From assembly GCA_016286585.1 (NCBI GenBank), contig JAEETC010000007.1, forward strand, positions 1-54,829: a stretch of 54,829 nt of DNA. The letters are read 5' to 3'. The first letter of the stretch is position 1; every line of letters begins with the position of its first letter. Under the pieces are notes generated by a model, which worked only from the letters and a program-made list of their open reading frames with translations, searched no databases and was not told the DNA's origin. The translations under genes were made by a program, and so were the position numbers. This document shows, piece after piece, positions 35,040 to 44,112 of this stretch. This DNA is from Prevotella sp. (lineage in GTDB: Bacteria > Bacteroidota > Bacteroidia > Bacteroidales > Bacteroidaceae).

Positions 35040-36476
35040 TTAAAGGGGAGTACCCTTACCACTCTTCCAAGAGCTCGAACTGCGTTTCTTGGTAGTGGCT
35101 GCCCTGCGCTTGGTTGTCGTGCTCTTTGCTTTCGGAGCATCCTTACCATAGGCCTTCTCCACAACACCAGAGCCATTGAACTCAACGACTAACAGTTTGT
35201 TGTTCGAGCGCTTGAAGATCCATGTGTACAGACCATTCTCGCCATGCTGTACTTCATCGGGCTCACCGGCTGCCAGCATCACCTCGTCCTCAGAGAAGCC
35301 CGGGCTGACATGACCCATACGGATCATACCACGGCTGGCCTCAGTGGTCTCGATCTTCTTACCAGGACCTGGAGCGAAGATATAGGAGAAGTAATCATCG
35401 GGCTCCTGTTCAAAGTCCTTGGAGGTTCCTGAGATGCTCTTCTGATCCAGCGTCACATCCTTATAGAAATAGGTACCGAGGATGGTATTCTTCAACTTGG
35501 CGGTAAACTTCGTGTCAGCCTTATGCGGCGTGAGAGCCTCAATCTGATAGCCAATCATACGCGGAATATTCTGTATCTTCTTCGTAGACTCGTTCAGCAT
35601 CGTGGTGGGGAACTTGGTGTGAACGATTCTGCCAATATAGGCTCTGTAGTTATAGCTGTTGACTGCCATAATGTCATCCACCAGTTCAAAGGAGTTGGCA
35701 AACAGGAATTTGGCGTTGTCCATGATGAACTCATCGTCGCGCATACCGCAGTTGGTCTTCGAGATGGCCACGTTCTGATAGAACTCATTACCGTCTCTAT
35801 CCTCCACGATGATCTTCACGGGATAAGCGCGAGTACCGACACCAACGGCGGTCACCTTCACCTCCATATCCTTATCGACGATGACTTCCTGGAATCCATC
35901 GCCATCATACTCTGTATCGACGCGGTAATGCTGGTTCTTCGTGTATAGGGTCTTGCCCATCAGCTTCTCACGGGCAATGTCCACATCACCCAGATAAGCC
36001 AGCGTCGGCACACCCAGTTTGTTGTAGCAATAGTCATCGAATGAGCCACTTGGAATCTCGTAGTAATAATCCCTGTCATTGTCCTGACAATGGAAATTGA
36101 TACGATGATGTCCGTCGGAAGCCTCCGTATGACCTTTGTAGATCATGATCTTGTGACGGAGCGACATACTGCTCACTTCCTTACCCGTTCCGGCGTCGGC
36201 AAAGGTCTTCACCACCAAGTCGTACTTCTCGGGCATCACCATGAACTTCATGCCTTCCTGCCAGTCGCAGAGGCTGTAGAACCTGAAGTTGTCACTGATA
36301 AAGTCACGCACCGTCTCGCCTTCAGAACTTGAAACACTTGGCACAGGCTCTTCACTGACCATCTCCATCTGAGCTTTCTTCTTAGCCCCACGAGTCTTCA
36401 CAATATAAGAATTCTCCTGGGCGGTGGCTGTCAGAAAGAGGAATGCCACACATACTGTCAAAAAAGATTTTTTCAT
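35040..36476 (-). CDS. exported protein of unknown function with SmpA/OmlA-like segment
   Basis: A 478-residue protein with a signal peptide (MKKSFLTVCVAFLFLTATAQ). The body is mostly beta-rich with no family I recognise. Near the C-terminus, GFSEDEVMLAAGEPDEVQ followed by a predicted strand pair (LYTWIFKRSNNKLLVVEF) resembles the BamE/SmpA repeat. The tail is Lys-, Arg-, Ser- and Thr-rich (SSSSWKSGKG), which is odd for an exported protein. Promoter: TATCTTTG on the minus strand at 36510-36517. Likely periplasmic; function not assigned. Confidence 0.7.
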   Translation of the reverse strand: MKKSFLTVCVAFLFLTATAQENSYIVKTRGAKKKAQMEMVSEEPVPSVSSSEGETVRDFISDNFRFYSLCDWQEGMKFMVMPEKYDLVVKTFADAGTGKEVSSMSLRHKIMIYKGHTEASDGHHRINFHCQDNDRDYYYEIPSGSFDDYCYNKLGVPTLAYLGDVDIAREKLMGKTLYTKNQHYRVDTEYDGDGFQEVIVDKDMEVKVTAVGVGTRAYPVKIIVEDRDGNEFYQNVAISKTNCGMRDDEFIMDNAKFLFANSFELVDDIMAVNSYNYRAYIGRIVHTKFPTTMLNESTKKIQNIPRMIGYQIEALTPHKADTKFTAKLKNTILGTYFYKDVTLDQKSISGTSKDFEQEPDDYFSYIFAPGPGKKIETTEASRGMIRMGHVSPGFSEDEVMLAAGEPDEVQHGENGLYTWIFKRSNNKLLVVEFNGSGVVEKAYGKDAPKAKSTTTKRRAATTKKRSSSSWKSGKGTPL

Positions 36477-36509
36477 CCCTTACGATCGTTTAATATAGAA
36501 TTCTGAGTG

Positions 36510-36517
36510 CAAAGATA
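36510..36517 (-). promoter_or_regulatory. -7 box of the exported-protein gene
   Basis: Minus-strand TATCTTTG followed by CAC, 34 bp before the ATG at 36476. Confidence 0.6.
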
Positions 36518-36548
36518 ACATAATTCTCAGATATAAAAAAATTTTTTA

Positions 36549-36600
36549 TGCCAAAATGACGTGAAATGTGCATATTTTATTGTAAAAAGTCATTTTGGCA
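36549..36600. promoter_or_regulatory. 12-bp inverted repeat upstream of dnaK
   Basis: TGCCAAAATGAC at 36549-36560 and its exact complement GTCATTTTGGCA at 36589-36600 flank a 28-bp AT-rich centre, 72 bp before the dnaK ATG. It is not a CIRCE element. A heat-shock operator or paired regulator sites are plausible; which protein binds is unknown. Confidence 0.6.
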
Positions 36601-36671
36601 CATGGTTTGCTTCACGTTTTGCGGATTTTTATTCAAATTAACAGGAGTATAAACTAAAAAATATAAGAATT

Positions 36672-38585
36672 ATGGGAAAGATTATTGGAATTGACTTAGG
36701 AACTACGAACAGTTGCGTTGCCGTCTTCGAAGGTAACGAACCAGTAGTGATTGCCAACAGTGAGGGTAAGCGTACAACTCCTTCGGTAGTTGGTTTTGTG
36801 GAGAACGGTGAGCGTAAGATCGGTGACCCTGCCAAGCGTCAGGCCATCACCAACCCGAAGAACACTGTCTACAGTATCAAGCGTTTCATGGGTGAGAACT
36901 GGCAGCAGACCGAAAAGGAGATTGCCCGCGTACCTTATTCAGTTGTGAACGAGGGCGGTTATCCCCGTGTCGACATCAACGGCCGCAAGTACACCCCGCA
37001 GGAGATTTCGGCTATGGTGCTGCAGAAGATGAAGAAGACCGCCGAGGACTATCTCGGACAGGAGGTGACGGATGCCGTCATCACCGTACCTGCCTACTTC
37101 TCTGACTCTCAGCGTCAGGCTACCAAGGAGGCTGGTCAGATTGCAGGCCTCAACGTGAAGCGTATCGTGAACGAGCCGACTGCCGCTGCTCTGGCATACG
37201 GTGTCGACAAGGCTAATAAGGATATGAAGATCGCCGTGTTCGACCTCGGTGGTGGTACTTTCGATATCTCCATCCTCGAGTTCGGTGGCGGTGTGTTCGA
37301 GGTGCTCTCTACCAATGGTGATACCCATCTGGGTGGTGATGACTTCGACCAGGCTATCATCGACTGGCTCGTACAGGAGTTTAAGAACGACGAGGGTGCC
37401 GACCTGAAGAGCGACCCGATGGCCATGCAGCGTCTGAAGGAGGCTGCCGAGAAGGCCAAGATCGAGCTGTCTTCTTCTACGAGCACCGAGATCAACCTGC
37501 CGTATATCATGCCGGTAGGCGGTGTGCCCAAGCACCTGGTGAAGACCCTCACCCGTGCTAAGTTCGAGCAGCTGGCCCACGACCTCATCCAGGCTTGTCT
37601 GGCTCCCTGTCAGAAGGCCATCGCTGATGCCAAGCTGACCACAGCCGATATCGACGAGGTGATCCTCGTGGGTGGTTCAAGCCGTATCCCCGCTGTGCAG
37701 ACACTGGTGAAGAACTACTTCGGCAAGGAGCCTTCAAAGGGTGTGAACCCCGACGAGGTGGTGGCCGTAGGAGCAGCCATCCAGGGTGCCATTTTGAACA
37801 AGGAAGGTGGCGTAGGCGACATCGTGCTGCTCGACGTGACTCCGCTGACGCTGGGTATCGAGACGCTGGGTGGTGTGATGACCAAGCTCATCGAGGCCAA
37901 CTCGACCATCCCCTGTAAGAAGAGTGAGACCTTCTCTACCGCTGCCGACAATCAGACAGAGGTGACCATCCACGTGCTGCAGGGTGAGCGTCCGATGGCA
38001 AGCCAGAACAAGAGTATCGGCCAGTTCAACCTGACAGGTATCGCTCCCGCCCGTCGTGGTATTCCTCAGATCGAGGTGACCTTCGACATCGACGCCAACG
38101 GTATCCTGAAGGTCAGCGCCAAGGATAAGGCCACTGGTAAGGAGCAGGCCATCCGCATCGAGGCTTCGTCTGGTCTCTCTCAGGACGAGATCAACCGCAT
38201 GAAGGCCGAGGCTGAGCAGAATGCCGAGAACGACAAGCGTGAGCGTGAGCGTATCGACAAGCTGAACCAGGCTGACTCGATGATCTTCCAGACCGAGAAC
38301 CAGCTCCAGGAGCTCGGCGACAAGATCCCCGCTCAGCACAAGCCCGCCATCGAGGAGGCCCTCCAACAGCTGAAGGATGCCCACAAGGCTGGCGACGTGA
38401 ATGCCATCGACAGCGCCATCGCAGCCCTCAACTCTGCTTGGCAGACCGCTTCACAGCAGATGTATCAGGGTGCCCAGGGTCAGCCTGGCGGTGACCAGTT
38501 CACAGGTGGTCAGCAGGCCGGCGGCCAGCAGCAAGGCCCCAAGCCCGAGGACATCCAGGACGCCGACTTCGAGGAGGTAAAGTAG
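36672..38585 (+). CDS. dnaK: molecular chaperone DnaK (Hsp70)
   Basis: A 637-residue protein. The ATPase domain starts [19 protein letters not shown] and contains [16 protein letters not shown] and [11 protein letters not shown]. The linker and substrate domain follow ([14 protein letters not shown]), then a Gly/Gln-rich tail ending EEVK, the motif that binds co-chaperones. It folds and disaggregates proteins with DnaJ and GrpE, neither of which is in the window. It is monocistronic: inverted repeat upstream, strong terminator 33 bp after its stop. Confidence 0.97.
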   Translation: MGKIIGIDLGTTNSCVAVFEGNEPVVIANSEGKRTTPSVVGFVENGERKIGDPAKRQAITNPKNTVYSIKRFMGENWQQTEKEIARVPYSVVNEGGYPRVDINGRKYTPQEISAMVLQKMKKTAEDYLGQEVTDAVITVPAYFSDSQRQATKEAGQIAGLNVKRIVNEPTAAALAYGVDKANKDMKIAVFDLGGGTFDISILEFGGGVFEVLSTNGDTHLGGDDFDQAIIDWLVQEFKNDEGADLKSDPMAMQRLKEAAEKAKIELSSSTSTEINLPYIMPVGGVPKHLVKTLTRAKFEQLAHDLIQACLAPCQKAIADAKLTTADIDEVILVGGSSRIPAVQTLVKNYFGKEPSKGVNPDEVVAVGAAIQGAILNKEGGVGDIVLLDVTPLTLGIETLGGVMTKLIEANSTIPCKKSETFSTAADNQTEVTIHVLQGERPMASQNKSIGQFNLTGIAPARRGIPQIEVTFDIDANGILKVSAKDKATGKEQAIRIEASSGLSQDEINRMKAEAEQNAENDKRERERIDKLNQADSMIFQTENQLQELGDKIPAQHKPAIEEALQQLKDAHKAGDVNAIDSAIAALNSAWQTASQQMYQGAQGQPGGDQFTGGQQAGGQQQGPKPEDIQDADFEEVK

Positions 38586-38617
38586 TAAAAGATAAGAAAC
38601 AATAAGAAAATCATAAG

Positions 38618-38653
38618 AAAGTGGTGTAATCCAAGCGGTTACGCCACTTTTTT
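38618..38653 (+). terminator. dnaK terminator
   Basis: A 12-bp stem with one G-U pair (AAAGTGGTGTAA with TTACGCCACTTT) followed by a run of Ts. A textbook intrinsic terminator. Confidence 0.9.
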
Positions 38654-38678
38654 CGTTTGTTAAATTATGTTTTAATGC

Positions 38679-38709
38679 TTGCTGATTTCGGATTTTTACT
38701 GTAATTTTG
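38679..38709 (+). promoter_or_regulatory. promoter immediately left of the mobile element
   Basis: TTG at 38679-38681, a 20-bp spacer and TAATTTTG at 38702-38709 followed by C. It lies 3 bp before the predicted left attachment core and so probably belongs to the host chromosome. In the integrated state it reads into the element's HTH and integrase genes. Confidence 0.7.
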
Positions 38710-38712
38710 CAT

Positions 38713-38726
38713 CATATTTGCGACAC
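38713..38726. other. predicted left attachment core (attL)
   Basis: CATATTTGCGACAC here is repeated exactly at 52914-52927. The integrase module begins just inside this copy, and the outer sequence is the dnaK 3' region. Confidence 0.65.
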
Positions 38727-38798
38727 AACTTAAAAGTCGAAAAGATTAAACTTAAAAATACTTGTCGCTACAAGGTCAAACTTAATAGTAGAAAAGAT

Positions 38799-39353
38799 AT
38801 GCCTGCATTAAAATTTGAAATTAAAAGGAAGTGCGTCGTCTGTGGAAGTATCTTCATTGCGAAGACACTCGACTCCAAGTGCTGTTCGGACAAATGTATT
38901 AAGACTCTTTGGAAGCGAAAGAAAGATGAAGAGAAGAAACAGCAAAGATTGAAAGAGGTTGCAGACAAGGTTCCATATAGCAGAGACTACATTTCGGTAC
39001 CTGAAGCTGTAGCTCTCTACGGAGTAAGTCGTGGTACTCTATACCGACTTATCAGAATTGGACAAATCAAAAGCATAAATCTCGGAGAGAGACTGACGAG
39101 AATAAATAGGGTTGATATTGAGAAGATGTTTCCTAAACGATTTGAAAAGCCAAAGAAGGACAAAGAACTCGTTACCTTATATAATATGGAACCAGAGAAT
39201 TGCTATACCATTGGCGAAATCTGTAAGAAATACAATATCAACGATAGTTCTGTCTGGGCACATGTAAGGAAGTATTCCATCCCTACCCGTCAGATAGGTA
39301 ACTATGTCTATGTACCCAAGAAGGAAATAGATAAACTTTATAAGAGCTTATGA
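38799..39353 (+). CDS. HTH DNA-binding protein with N-terminal zinc-finger-like Cys
   Basis: A 184-residue protein. The N-terminus has CVVCGSIFIA then CCSDKC, a likely four-cysteine zinc site. A Lys/Glu-rich helix follows, then two helix-turn-helix units of excisionase/MerR type (YISVPEAVALYGVSRGTLYRL and, later, YTIGEICKKYNINDSSVWAHV, each about 20 residues). It overlaps the integrase start by 4 bp, so it probably regulates integration or excision. The frame is open upstream of the ATG as far as the attachment core, in the same reading frame as a stop-free stretch at the right end of the element. Confidence 0.75.
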   Translation: MPALKFEIKRKCVVCGSIFIAKTLDSKCCSDKCIKTLWKRKKDEEKKQQRLKEVADKVPYSRDYISVPEAVALYGVSRGTLYRLIRIGQIKSINLGERLTRINRVDIEKMFPKRFEKPKKDKELVTLYNMEPENCYTIGEICKKYNINDSSVWAHVRKYSIPTRQIGNYVYVPKKEIDKLYKSL

Positions 39354-40588
39354 AGAAACCATTAGCACATACGAAAGTAACTGTCAAACTGCGTAAGTCA
39401 CAATACAAAGATGAGTGGTACTTGATAGTAGAAGCATATCCTGTTGTCAAGGCAGGTGGCAAAGTTGAGCGCATTGTGGAATCTGTCAACAGGTCTGTCA
39501 CCACCCCGATATGGGATAAGTCATCCTCTACCCGTTCTTCAGGTTTCAAGCCTAAGCGTGACATCAATGGCATTATCCAATGCCGTTCTGCAGTTGACCA
39601 GGAATCGTGTATCTATGCAGACAATGTTAGAAAACTGAGGCAGCATGAATACGATAACGAATCCCTCTATACAGATAAGGAAAGCGAGATAGCAGCGCAA
39701 AACGAGCGTTCGGAACAAGACTTCATTGAGTATTTCAAGAAGATTACATATACCCGACACCCCAATGCATCAAAATCTATTATAATCAACTGGGAACGTG
39801 TTGCCGTACTGCTTAGCCTGTTCACCAAGGGAAAACCGATGCCGTTCAACACCATTACACTGAAACTATTGGAGGAGCTAAAGATGTTTATGCTGACAGC
39901 TCCACAGGGTGGCAGCAAGAGTGGTCCCGTTTCACAGAATACAGCATCTACCTATTTCTCCATCGTGAAGGCAGGACTTAAACAGGCTTTCGTTGACGAG
40001 TTCCTTACTATAGACATTAGTGAGAAGGTTAAGAACATACCAACAAAGGAGAGCCGTCGCGAATCTCTGACAATGGAAGAAGTCAACAAACTTGTAGAAA
40101 CTCCGTGTGAGGATGATGTATTGAAAAGAGCATCAATCTTCTCTATCTTGACAGGCATGCGTCACTCTGATATTATGCGTCTGAAATGGAGTGAACTGGT
40201 TTATGTAGATGGTTCGTGGAGGATTCATTTTACCCAGAAGAAGACATCGGGAGTAGAATATATGCCTATCCCCGAACAGGCTTATGAGTTGTGCGGAGAA
40301 AGAAGACTGCCAAACAACCTTGTGTTTGAAGGATTGACACCGCCATCATGGATTAACCGGCCTCTGAAAAAATGGATAGAAGCAGCAGGTATCACTAAGC
40401 ACATAACATTCCATTGCTTCAGGCATACCTACGCTTGCTTGCAAATTTCCAACGGCATTGATTTATATACCGTGAGCAAGATGCTCGGACATACCAATGT
40501 CAAGACCACCCAGATATATGCAAAAGTGGTCGATGAAAAGAAGTTGGAGGCTGCTAATGCCATCAAAATCAAAAGTCTTGACAAATAA
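39350..40588 (+). CDS. int: tyrosine recombinase / integrase
   Basis: A 412-residue recombinase. An arm-binding N-terminus and SAM-like core-binding domain (about 120-235) precede the catalytic domain. Catalytic residues are Arg271 (TGMRHSD), Lys297/298, His355 and Arg358 (HCFRHTYA), His381 (LGHTN) and the nucleophile Tyr390 (TTQIYAKV). All are present, so it should be active. The layout is that of Bacteroides element integrases. It overlaps the HTH gene by 4 bp and is followed by a strong terminator. Confidence 0.93.
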   Translation: MKKPLAHTKVTVKLRKSQYKDEWYLIVEAYPVVKAGGKVERIVESVNRSVTTPIWDKSSSTRSSGFKPKRDINGIIQCRSAVDQESCIYADNVRKLRQHEYDNESLYTDKESEIAAQNERSEQDFIEYFKKITYTRHPNASKSIIINWERVAVLLSLFTKGKPMPFNTITLKLLEELKMFMLTAPQGGSKSGPVSQNTASTYFSIVKAGLKQAFVDEFLTIDISEKVKNIPTKESRRESLTMEEVNKLVETPCEDDVLKRASIFSILTGMRHSDIMRLKWSELVYVDGSWRIHFTQKKTSGVEYMPIPEQAYELCGERRLPNNLVFEGLTPPSWINRPLKKWIEAAGITKHITFHCFRHTYACLQISNGIDLYTVSKMLGHTNVKTTQIYAKVVDEKKLEAANAIKIKSLDK

Positions 40589-40638
40589 GGCGTAATTTCT
40601 TAGCACCTCTTTAGTTATCAGATGCTTACACTCCGTTT

Positions 40639-40676
40639 GGTGGGAGCGTTGTGCAAGTTAGCACCACGCTCCCACC
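40639..40676 (+). terminator. integrase terminator
   Basis: GGTGGGAGCGTTGTGC pairs with GCACCACGCTCCCACC (one mismatch) around AAGTTA, followed by ACTCTTTTTACCCC. Long and stable. The rest of the 312-bp gap (40589-40900) holds three phased repeats and a promoter for the next operon. Confidence 0.85.
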
Positions 40677-40803
40677 ACTCTTTTTACCCCTTTTCTTATC
40701 CTTATTTTGCCCAAATCAGCCTTTCATAGGGTTTTCTTATCTGATTGGTTATGGATTTATACTGTTTTGTATGAACCAGACTGCTAATGTCTGTTAAACT
40801 TTC

Positions 40804-40831
40804 TGGTGGCCTTATGGTGGAAGAATGGTGG
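40804..40831. repeat. three TGGTGG repeats phased at 11 bp
   Basis: TGGTGG occurs at 40804, 40815 and 40826, one helical turn apart, 70-97 bp before the excisionase-like gene. Such phasing suits cooperative protein binding on one face of the DNA. Confidence 0.6.
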
Positions 40832-40867
40832 AAAAGAGGGCTAAAAATGCACCATTCAAATAAAGCT

Positions 40868-40875
40868 TACTTTTG
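40868..40875 (+). promoter_or_regulatory. -7 box of the excisionase-DUF3987 operon
   Basis: TACTTTTG followed by CAG, 25 bp before the ATG at 40901 and 36 bp after the phased repeats. No TTG at -33, which would fit an activator binding at the phased repeats. Confidence 0.6.
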
Positions 40876-40900
40876 CAGAAAATTTTAAAATAAAAGATTT

Positions 40901-41263
40901 ATGCAGAGTATAACCAATTTAGAACAGATGCCCCAGGCATTGAACTACCTTATAACAAAGGTAGAGAGTTTAGAAGAGATGGTGAACGAACTGAGCATTA
41001 AAAAAGATGTTCAGGAACAGCCGGAGTGGATGAACATTGACGACTTGCGTCTGTATCTTCCTTCACATCCAGCCAAGCAGACCATTTATGGTTGGGTCAA
41101 CGAAAAGTTGATACCTTATTATAAAGGTTCAAAGAAGTTGACCTTCAAGAAGTCTGAGATTGACGAATGGATGCATCAGGGACACAGAAAGAGTGCCGAT
41201 GAACTGCAACGAGAAGCCGCAGAGTTTATCAACCAGAAGAGAAAGAAAGGAGGTGTAGCATGA
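40901..41263 (+). CDS. excisionase-like HTH protein
   Basis: A 120-residue protein. An N-terminal coiled-coil-like helix (LITKVESLEEMVNELS) precedes a winged HTH of the excisionase class: EWMNIDDLRLYLP, QTIYGWVNEKLIPYYK and LTFKKSEIDEWM. The C-terminal helix is charged. Such proteins in Bacteroides elements bend DNA at the attachment site or control the mobilization operon. It overlaps the DUF3987 gene (ATGA), with a strong AAGGAGGTG site that serves the downstream start. Confidence 0.8.
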   Translation: MQSITNLEQMPQALNYLITKVESLEEMVNELSIKKDVQEQPEWMNIDDLRLYLPSHPAKQTIYGWVNEKLIPYYKGSKKLTFKKSEIDEWMHQGHRKSADELQREAAEFINQKRKKGGVA

Positions 41264-42792
41264 TGATTAGCCCTGATTTCCTCTCCAACAAAATCCATGC
41301 CGAGGTGCAAGGAGTAGCCGATACGGGCTTCCCTCTGGACATCTTCCCTGAACCGATGCAGAAGATAGTGCATGAGCTGGTGACCTACGAAAACTTCAAC
41401 CTGGAGTATACCGCATCTGTCATGCTCTCAGCCTATGCAACAGCCATCGGCAACACCTATCATGTGAAAATTAAGGGTAAGTGGGAAACGGCCTGCGCTA
41501 TCTATATGGTACTTGTTGGCAGGCCCGGACTCGGCAAGACACCGCCTATCGGCTTTCTCTATAAGCCCATCCGCGACTTCGACCAGCAGATGCTCGACAA
41601 GGCCCACAAGGAATATGATGCCTATGCACAGCAGCAGACGATGAAGAAAGATGGTGAGATGAAGGAGCCAATGGAGAAGCCCCGACTGGTGCAGACAGTC
41701 ATATCTGATTTCACGCAGGAGGCTATGCTCAGTACCCATTACGACAATCCACGCGGCATAGTGTTGCTTGTTGACGAGGTGGTGGCTCTTTTCAACTCCG
41801 TGAAGCGGTATAGTGCCAAGAGCAACCTGATAGAAGATCTGCTCTCTGCCTACAGTGGCCAGCCGTTGAAGGCTGTCCGTAAGTCCGAGGTGTTCCCCAT
41901 CTGCGTCTCTCACCCTTGTATCAACCTCATTGGCGGCATTCAGACCAATATTTTAGATGAGATTTTTAAGAAAGAGTATGTGTCCAATGGACTGACAGAC
42001 CGATTCCTGTTCGTATTCCCCAAGAACAAGAAGATACCCAAGTGGCAGATAGGAATCGACAAGGAGAAGCGTCCCGACACCCTCTGGAAGTGGACATACT
42101 ATATCAATAAGGTACAGAACATGGTTTGCCCTCTCTGTGATGATGGTTTGTCTGCCCAGCCGAAGGAACTGGACTTCTCTGACGAGGCTATGACCTACTT
42201 CTACAACTGGAACAACGGCATCATCGATGAGGTGAACAGCATCGAGGATGACAACGAGGTGGAGAGTCGCAAGATGAAACTCAACGGCAATGCCGCACGA
42301 CTGTCCCTTATCCTTCAGGTGATGCGCTGGTCGGCTGGTGACTGCCAGTTGGACTGCATCGACATTGTATCGGTAAAGGGTGCCATCCGCTTGATTGAAT
42401 ACTTTGAGGATTCCTACAAACGGGTAAAGGCCTTGTCAGGCATTGAAGAAACAACAAAGAACCAGGACGGATGGCTGGCCTTGGTGGGCAACACCTTCAC
42501 ATCAGCAGAGGCTGAGGCTACAGGTACCAGATTCGGTGTCTCTCGCCGAACTGTATTCAGCTCCCTCAAAAGACTTACCGATTCCAACACCCCAACCCTC
42601 AGGCGGGTAAAGCAGGGTATCTACGAGAAGATAGTGAAGGATTGCACTTCTGCACAATGCACTTCTGCACTTTCGGAATCTGACAAGTCAGACTCCTCAT
42701 GTGAAGGGAAAGTGCAATGTGCAGAAGTGCAGAGTGCAAATAGTGCAGAAGATAAGGCAGACGAAGAAGAGGAAGGAGGCAGAAATGAGTGA
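41260..42792 (+). CDS. DUF3987-domain ATPase (element replication/mobilization)
   Basis: A 510-residue protein with Walker A (GRPGLGKTPP, near residue 90) and Walker B (VLLVDEVVALF, near 170), then a C-terminal winged-helix-like segment (RFGVSRRTVFSSLKRL) and an acidic, Ser-rich tail. DUF3987 proteins are P-loop NTPases found in plasmids, phages and mobilizable elements, often with primases; a helicase-like replication role is inferred. The ATG at 41260 is placed by an AAGGAGGTG site and overlaps the previous stop; a second ATG follows at once. It overlaps the next gene by 8 bp. Confidence 0.8.
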   Translation: MMISPDFLSNKIHAEVQGVADTGFPLDIFPEPMQKIVHELVTYENFNLEYTASVMLSAYATAIGNTYHVKIKGKWETACAIYMVLVGRPGLGKTPPIGFLYKPIRDFDQQMLDKAHKEYDAYAQQQTMKKDGEMKEPMEKPRLVQTVISDFTQEAMLSTHYDNPRGIVLLVDEVVALFNSVKRYSAKSNLIEDLLSAYSGQPLKAVRKSEVFPICVSHPCINLIGGIQTNILDEIFKKEYVSNGLTDRFLFVFPKNKKIPKWQIGIDKEKRPDTLWKWTYYINKVQNMVCPLCDDGLSAQPKELDFSDEAMTYFYNWNNGIIDEVNSIEDDNEVESRKMKLNGNAARLSLILQVMRWSAGDCQLDCIDIVSVKGAIRLIEYFEDSYKRVKALSGIEETTKNQDGWLALVGNTFTSAEAEATGTRFGVSRRTVFSSLKRLTDSNTPTLRRVKQGIYEKIVKDCTSAQCTSALSESDKSDSSCEGKVQCAEVQSANSAEDKADEEEEGGRNE

Positions 42793-43936
42793 TTACCGCT
42801 TTCACCTTGAAAAGTATCATACGGGTAGCAAACTCACCTGCCCAGCCTGTAAGAAGCCTCGTTGCTTTGTGCGTTATGTGGACGAACAGGGTGTCATCAA
42901 GTTTCCTGCCGAGGTGGGCCGATGCGACCATGAGAACAGTTGCGACTATCACTATACGCCCAAAGACTTTTTCCACGACAACCCTGATATGAAACCGAAG
43001 GATTGGGACGATAGTATTGCGTCTATATATAATAAGGTGTATAGTCCAACAGTAGGGAAAGAAAAACCGAAACCTGTTGAGCCGTCATTCATTCCTCTGG
43101 AAGTCGCACAGAAGAGTATTGCCCATTACGACCTCAATCCGCTGTATGCTTATCTCTGCAAGGTAATCGGCAAGGATGAGACCAACCGTATCTTCCGGCT
43201 CTATATCGTCGGTACGGGTAGAAAGTGGGGCGGATGCACTGTGTTCTGGCAGATAGATGCGGGCGGGAATATACACGCAGGAAAGCTGATGGGGTATAAC
43301 CGTGAGACTGGTCACCGCATCAAGGAACCGATATGTCAGGTCACATGGGCACACTCGGAGATGAAACTGCAGGACTTCCATCTGGTGCAATGCCTGTTTG
43401 GTGAACACCTCCTTCCCTCAAAGCCCACTGCTGCTGTCGGTATCGTGGAGAGTGAGAAGACTGCTCTCATTATGTCGCACTTCATCCCCGACATGCTCTG
43501 GTTGGCTACTGGCAGCAAGGATGGTTGCTTCAACGAAAGGGCCATGCAGGTGTTACGGGGAAGGACTGTGGTGCTGGTCCCTGACCTCGGGATGATGGAG
43601 CATTGGCAGAAGAAAGCACAGATGCTGTACCCTATCTGCAAGCAGGTCATCATCTCTGATGCCATCGAGGGAATTGCCACCGACGAGCAGCGCAAGGCAG
43701 GGCTTGATATTGCTGACTTCTACCTGATGAAGACTTCTCCCAATGAGATATTGACGGACATGATGCGGCGGAATCCCGCGGTCGGACATCTTGTGGAAGG
43801 GCTTGCCCTGGAGGTATGTGATGAGGAGGAAGCGCACTACGTGGGGCCTCTACCTGACCTCCGATGGAACAGCCTTCCTGCACAGCCCACTGTGCGCAGT
43901 CCGACTGAATCCAACGGAAATCAGGTAGCACACTAG
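42785..43936 (+). CDS. zinc-finger/toprim primase-like protein (DUF6371 type)
   Basis: A 383-residue protein. The N-terminus has a Cys cluster (CPACKKPRC, then RCDHENSCDYH) like the CHC2 zinc domain of primases. A later toprim-like region has GIVESEKTALI (conserved Glu) and VVLVPDLG (conserved Asp). This is the layout of a DnaG-like primase, here attached to a mobilizable element. The start at 42785 (MSDYRFHLEK) overlaps DUF3987. Its stop codon is inside the first hairpin of the probable oriT. Confidence 0.8.
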   Translation: MSDYRFHLEKYHTGSKLTCPACKKPRCFVRYVDEQGVIKFPAEVGRCDHENSCDYHYTPKDFFHDNPDMKPKDWDDSIASIYNKVYSPTVGKEKPKPVEPSFIPLEVAQKSIAHYDLNPLYAYLCKVIGKDETNRIFRLYIVGTGRKWGGCTVFWQIDAGGNIHAGKLMGYNRETGHRIKEPICQVTWAHSEMKLQDFHLVQCLFGEHLLPSKPTAAVGIVESEKTALIMSHFIPDMLWLATGSKDGCFNERAMQVLRGRTVVLVPDLGMMEHWQKKAQMLYPICKQVIISDAIEGIATDEQRKAGLDIADFYLMKTSPNEILTDMMRRNPAVGHLVEGLALEVCDEEEAHYVGPLPDLRWNSLPAQPTVRSPTESNGNQVAH

Positions 43937-44029
43937 GGGTTATGCCAACCCCTGTGTGCCAGAGTGACCTCTCTGGACTCCGCTCAGGGCTTTCTGCCCT
44001 AAGAACCCGACCAAGGAGAAACCATCTCC
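43928..44029. other. probable origin of transfer (oriT): four consecutive hairpins
   Basis: Just upstream of the relaxase, four inverted repeats follow each other. First: 43928-43959, a 13-bp stem with one bulged T (GCACAC, AGGGGTT and complements) and loop ATGCC. Second: 43959-43976 (CCAGAG/CTCTGG). Third: 43986-44000 (AGGGC/GCCCT). Fourth: 44015-44029 (GGAGA/TCTCC). MobV relaxases nick at hairpins immediately upstream of their genes. A GTGTG lies at 43954-43958, reminiscent of the pMV158-type nick region. The nick site is not proven. Confidence 0.6.
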
Positions 44030-44112
44030 CTAGACCTTCTCAGGCAGAAGAACAGCATCCGCTAATCTCCTGAATAATGATATACAATATCATCACAGAA
44101 AATATCAATATT

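Noticed and set aside
36549..36600. CIRCE element before dnaK
   Set aside because: The arms do not match TTAGCACTC/GAGTGCTAA; kept only as an unnamed inverted repeat.
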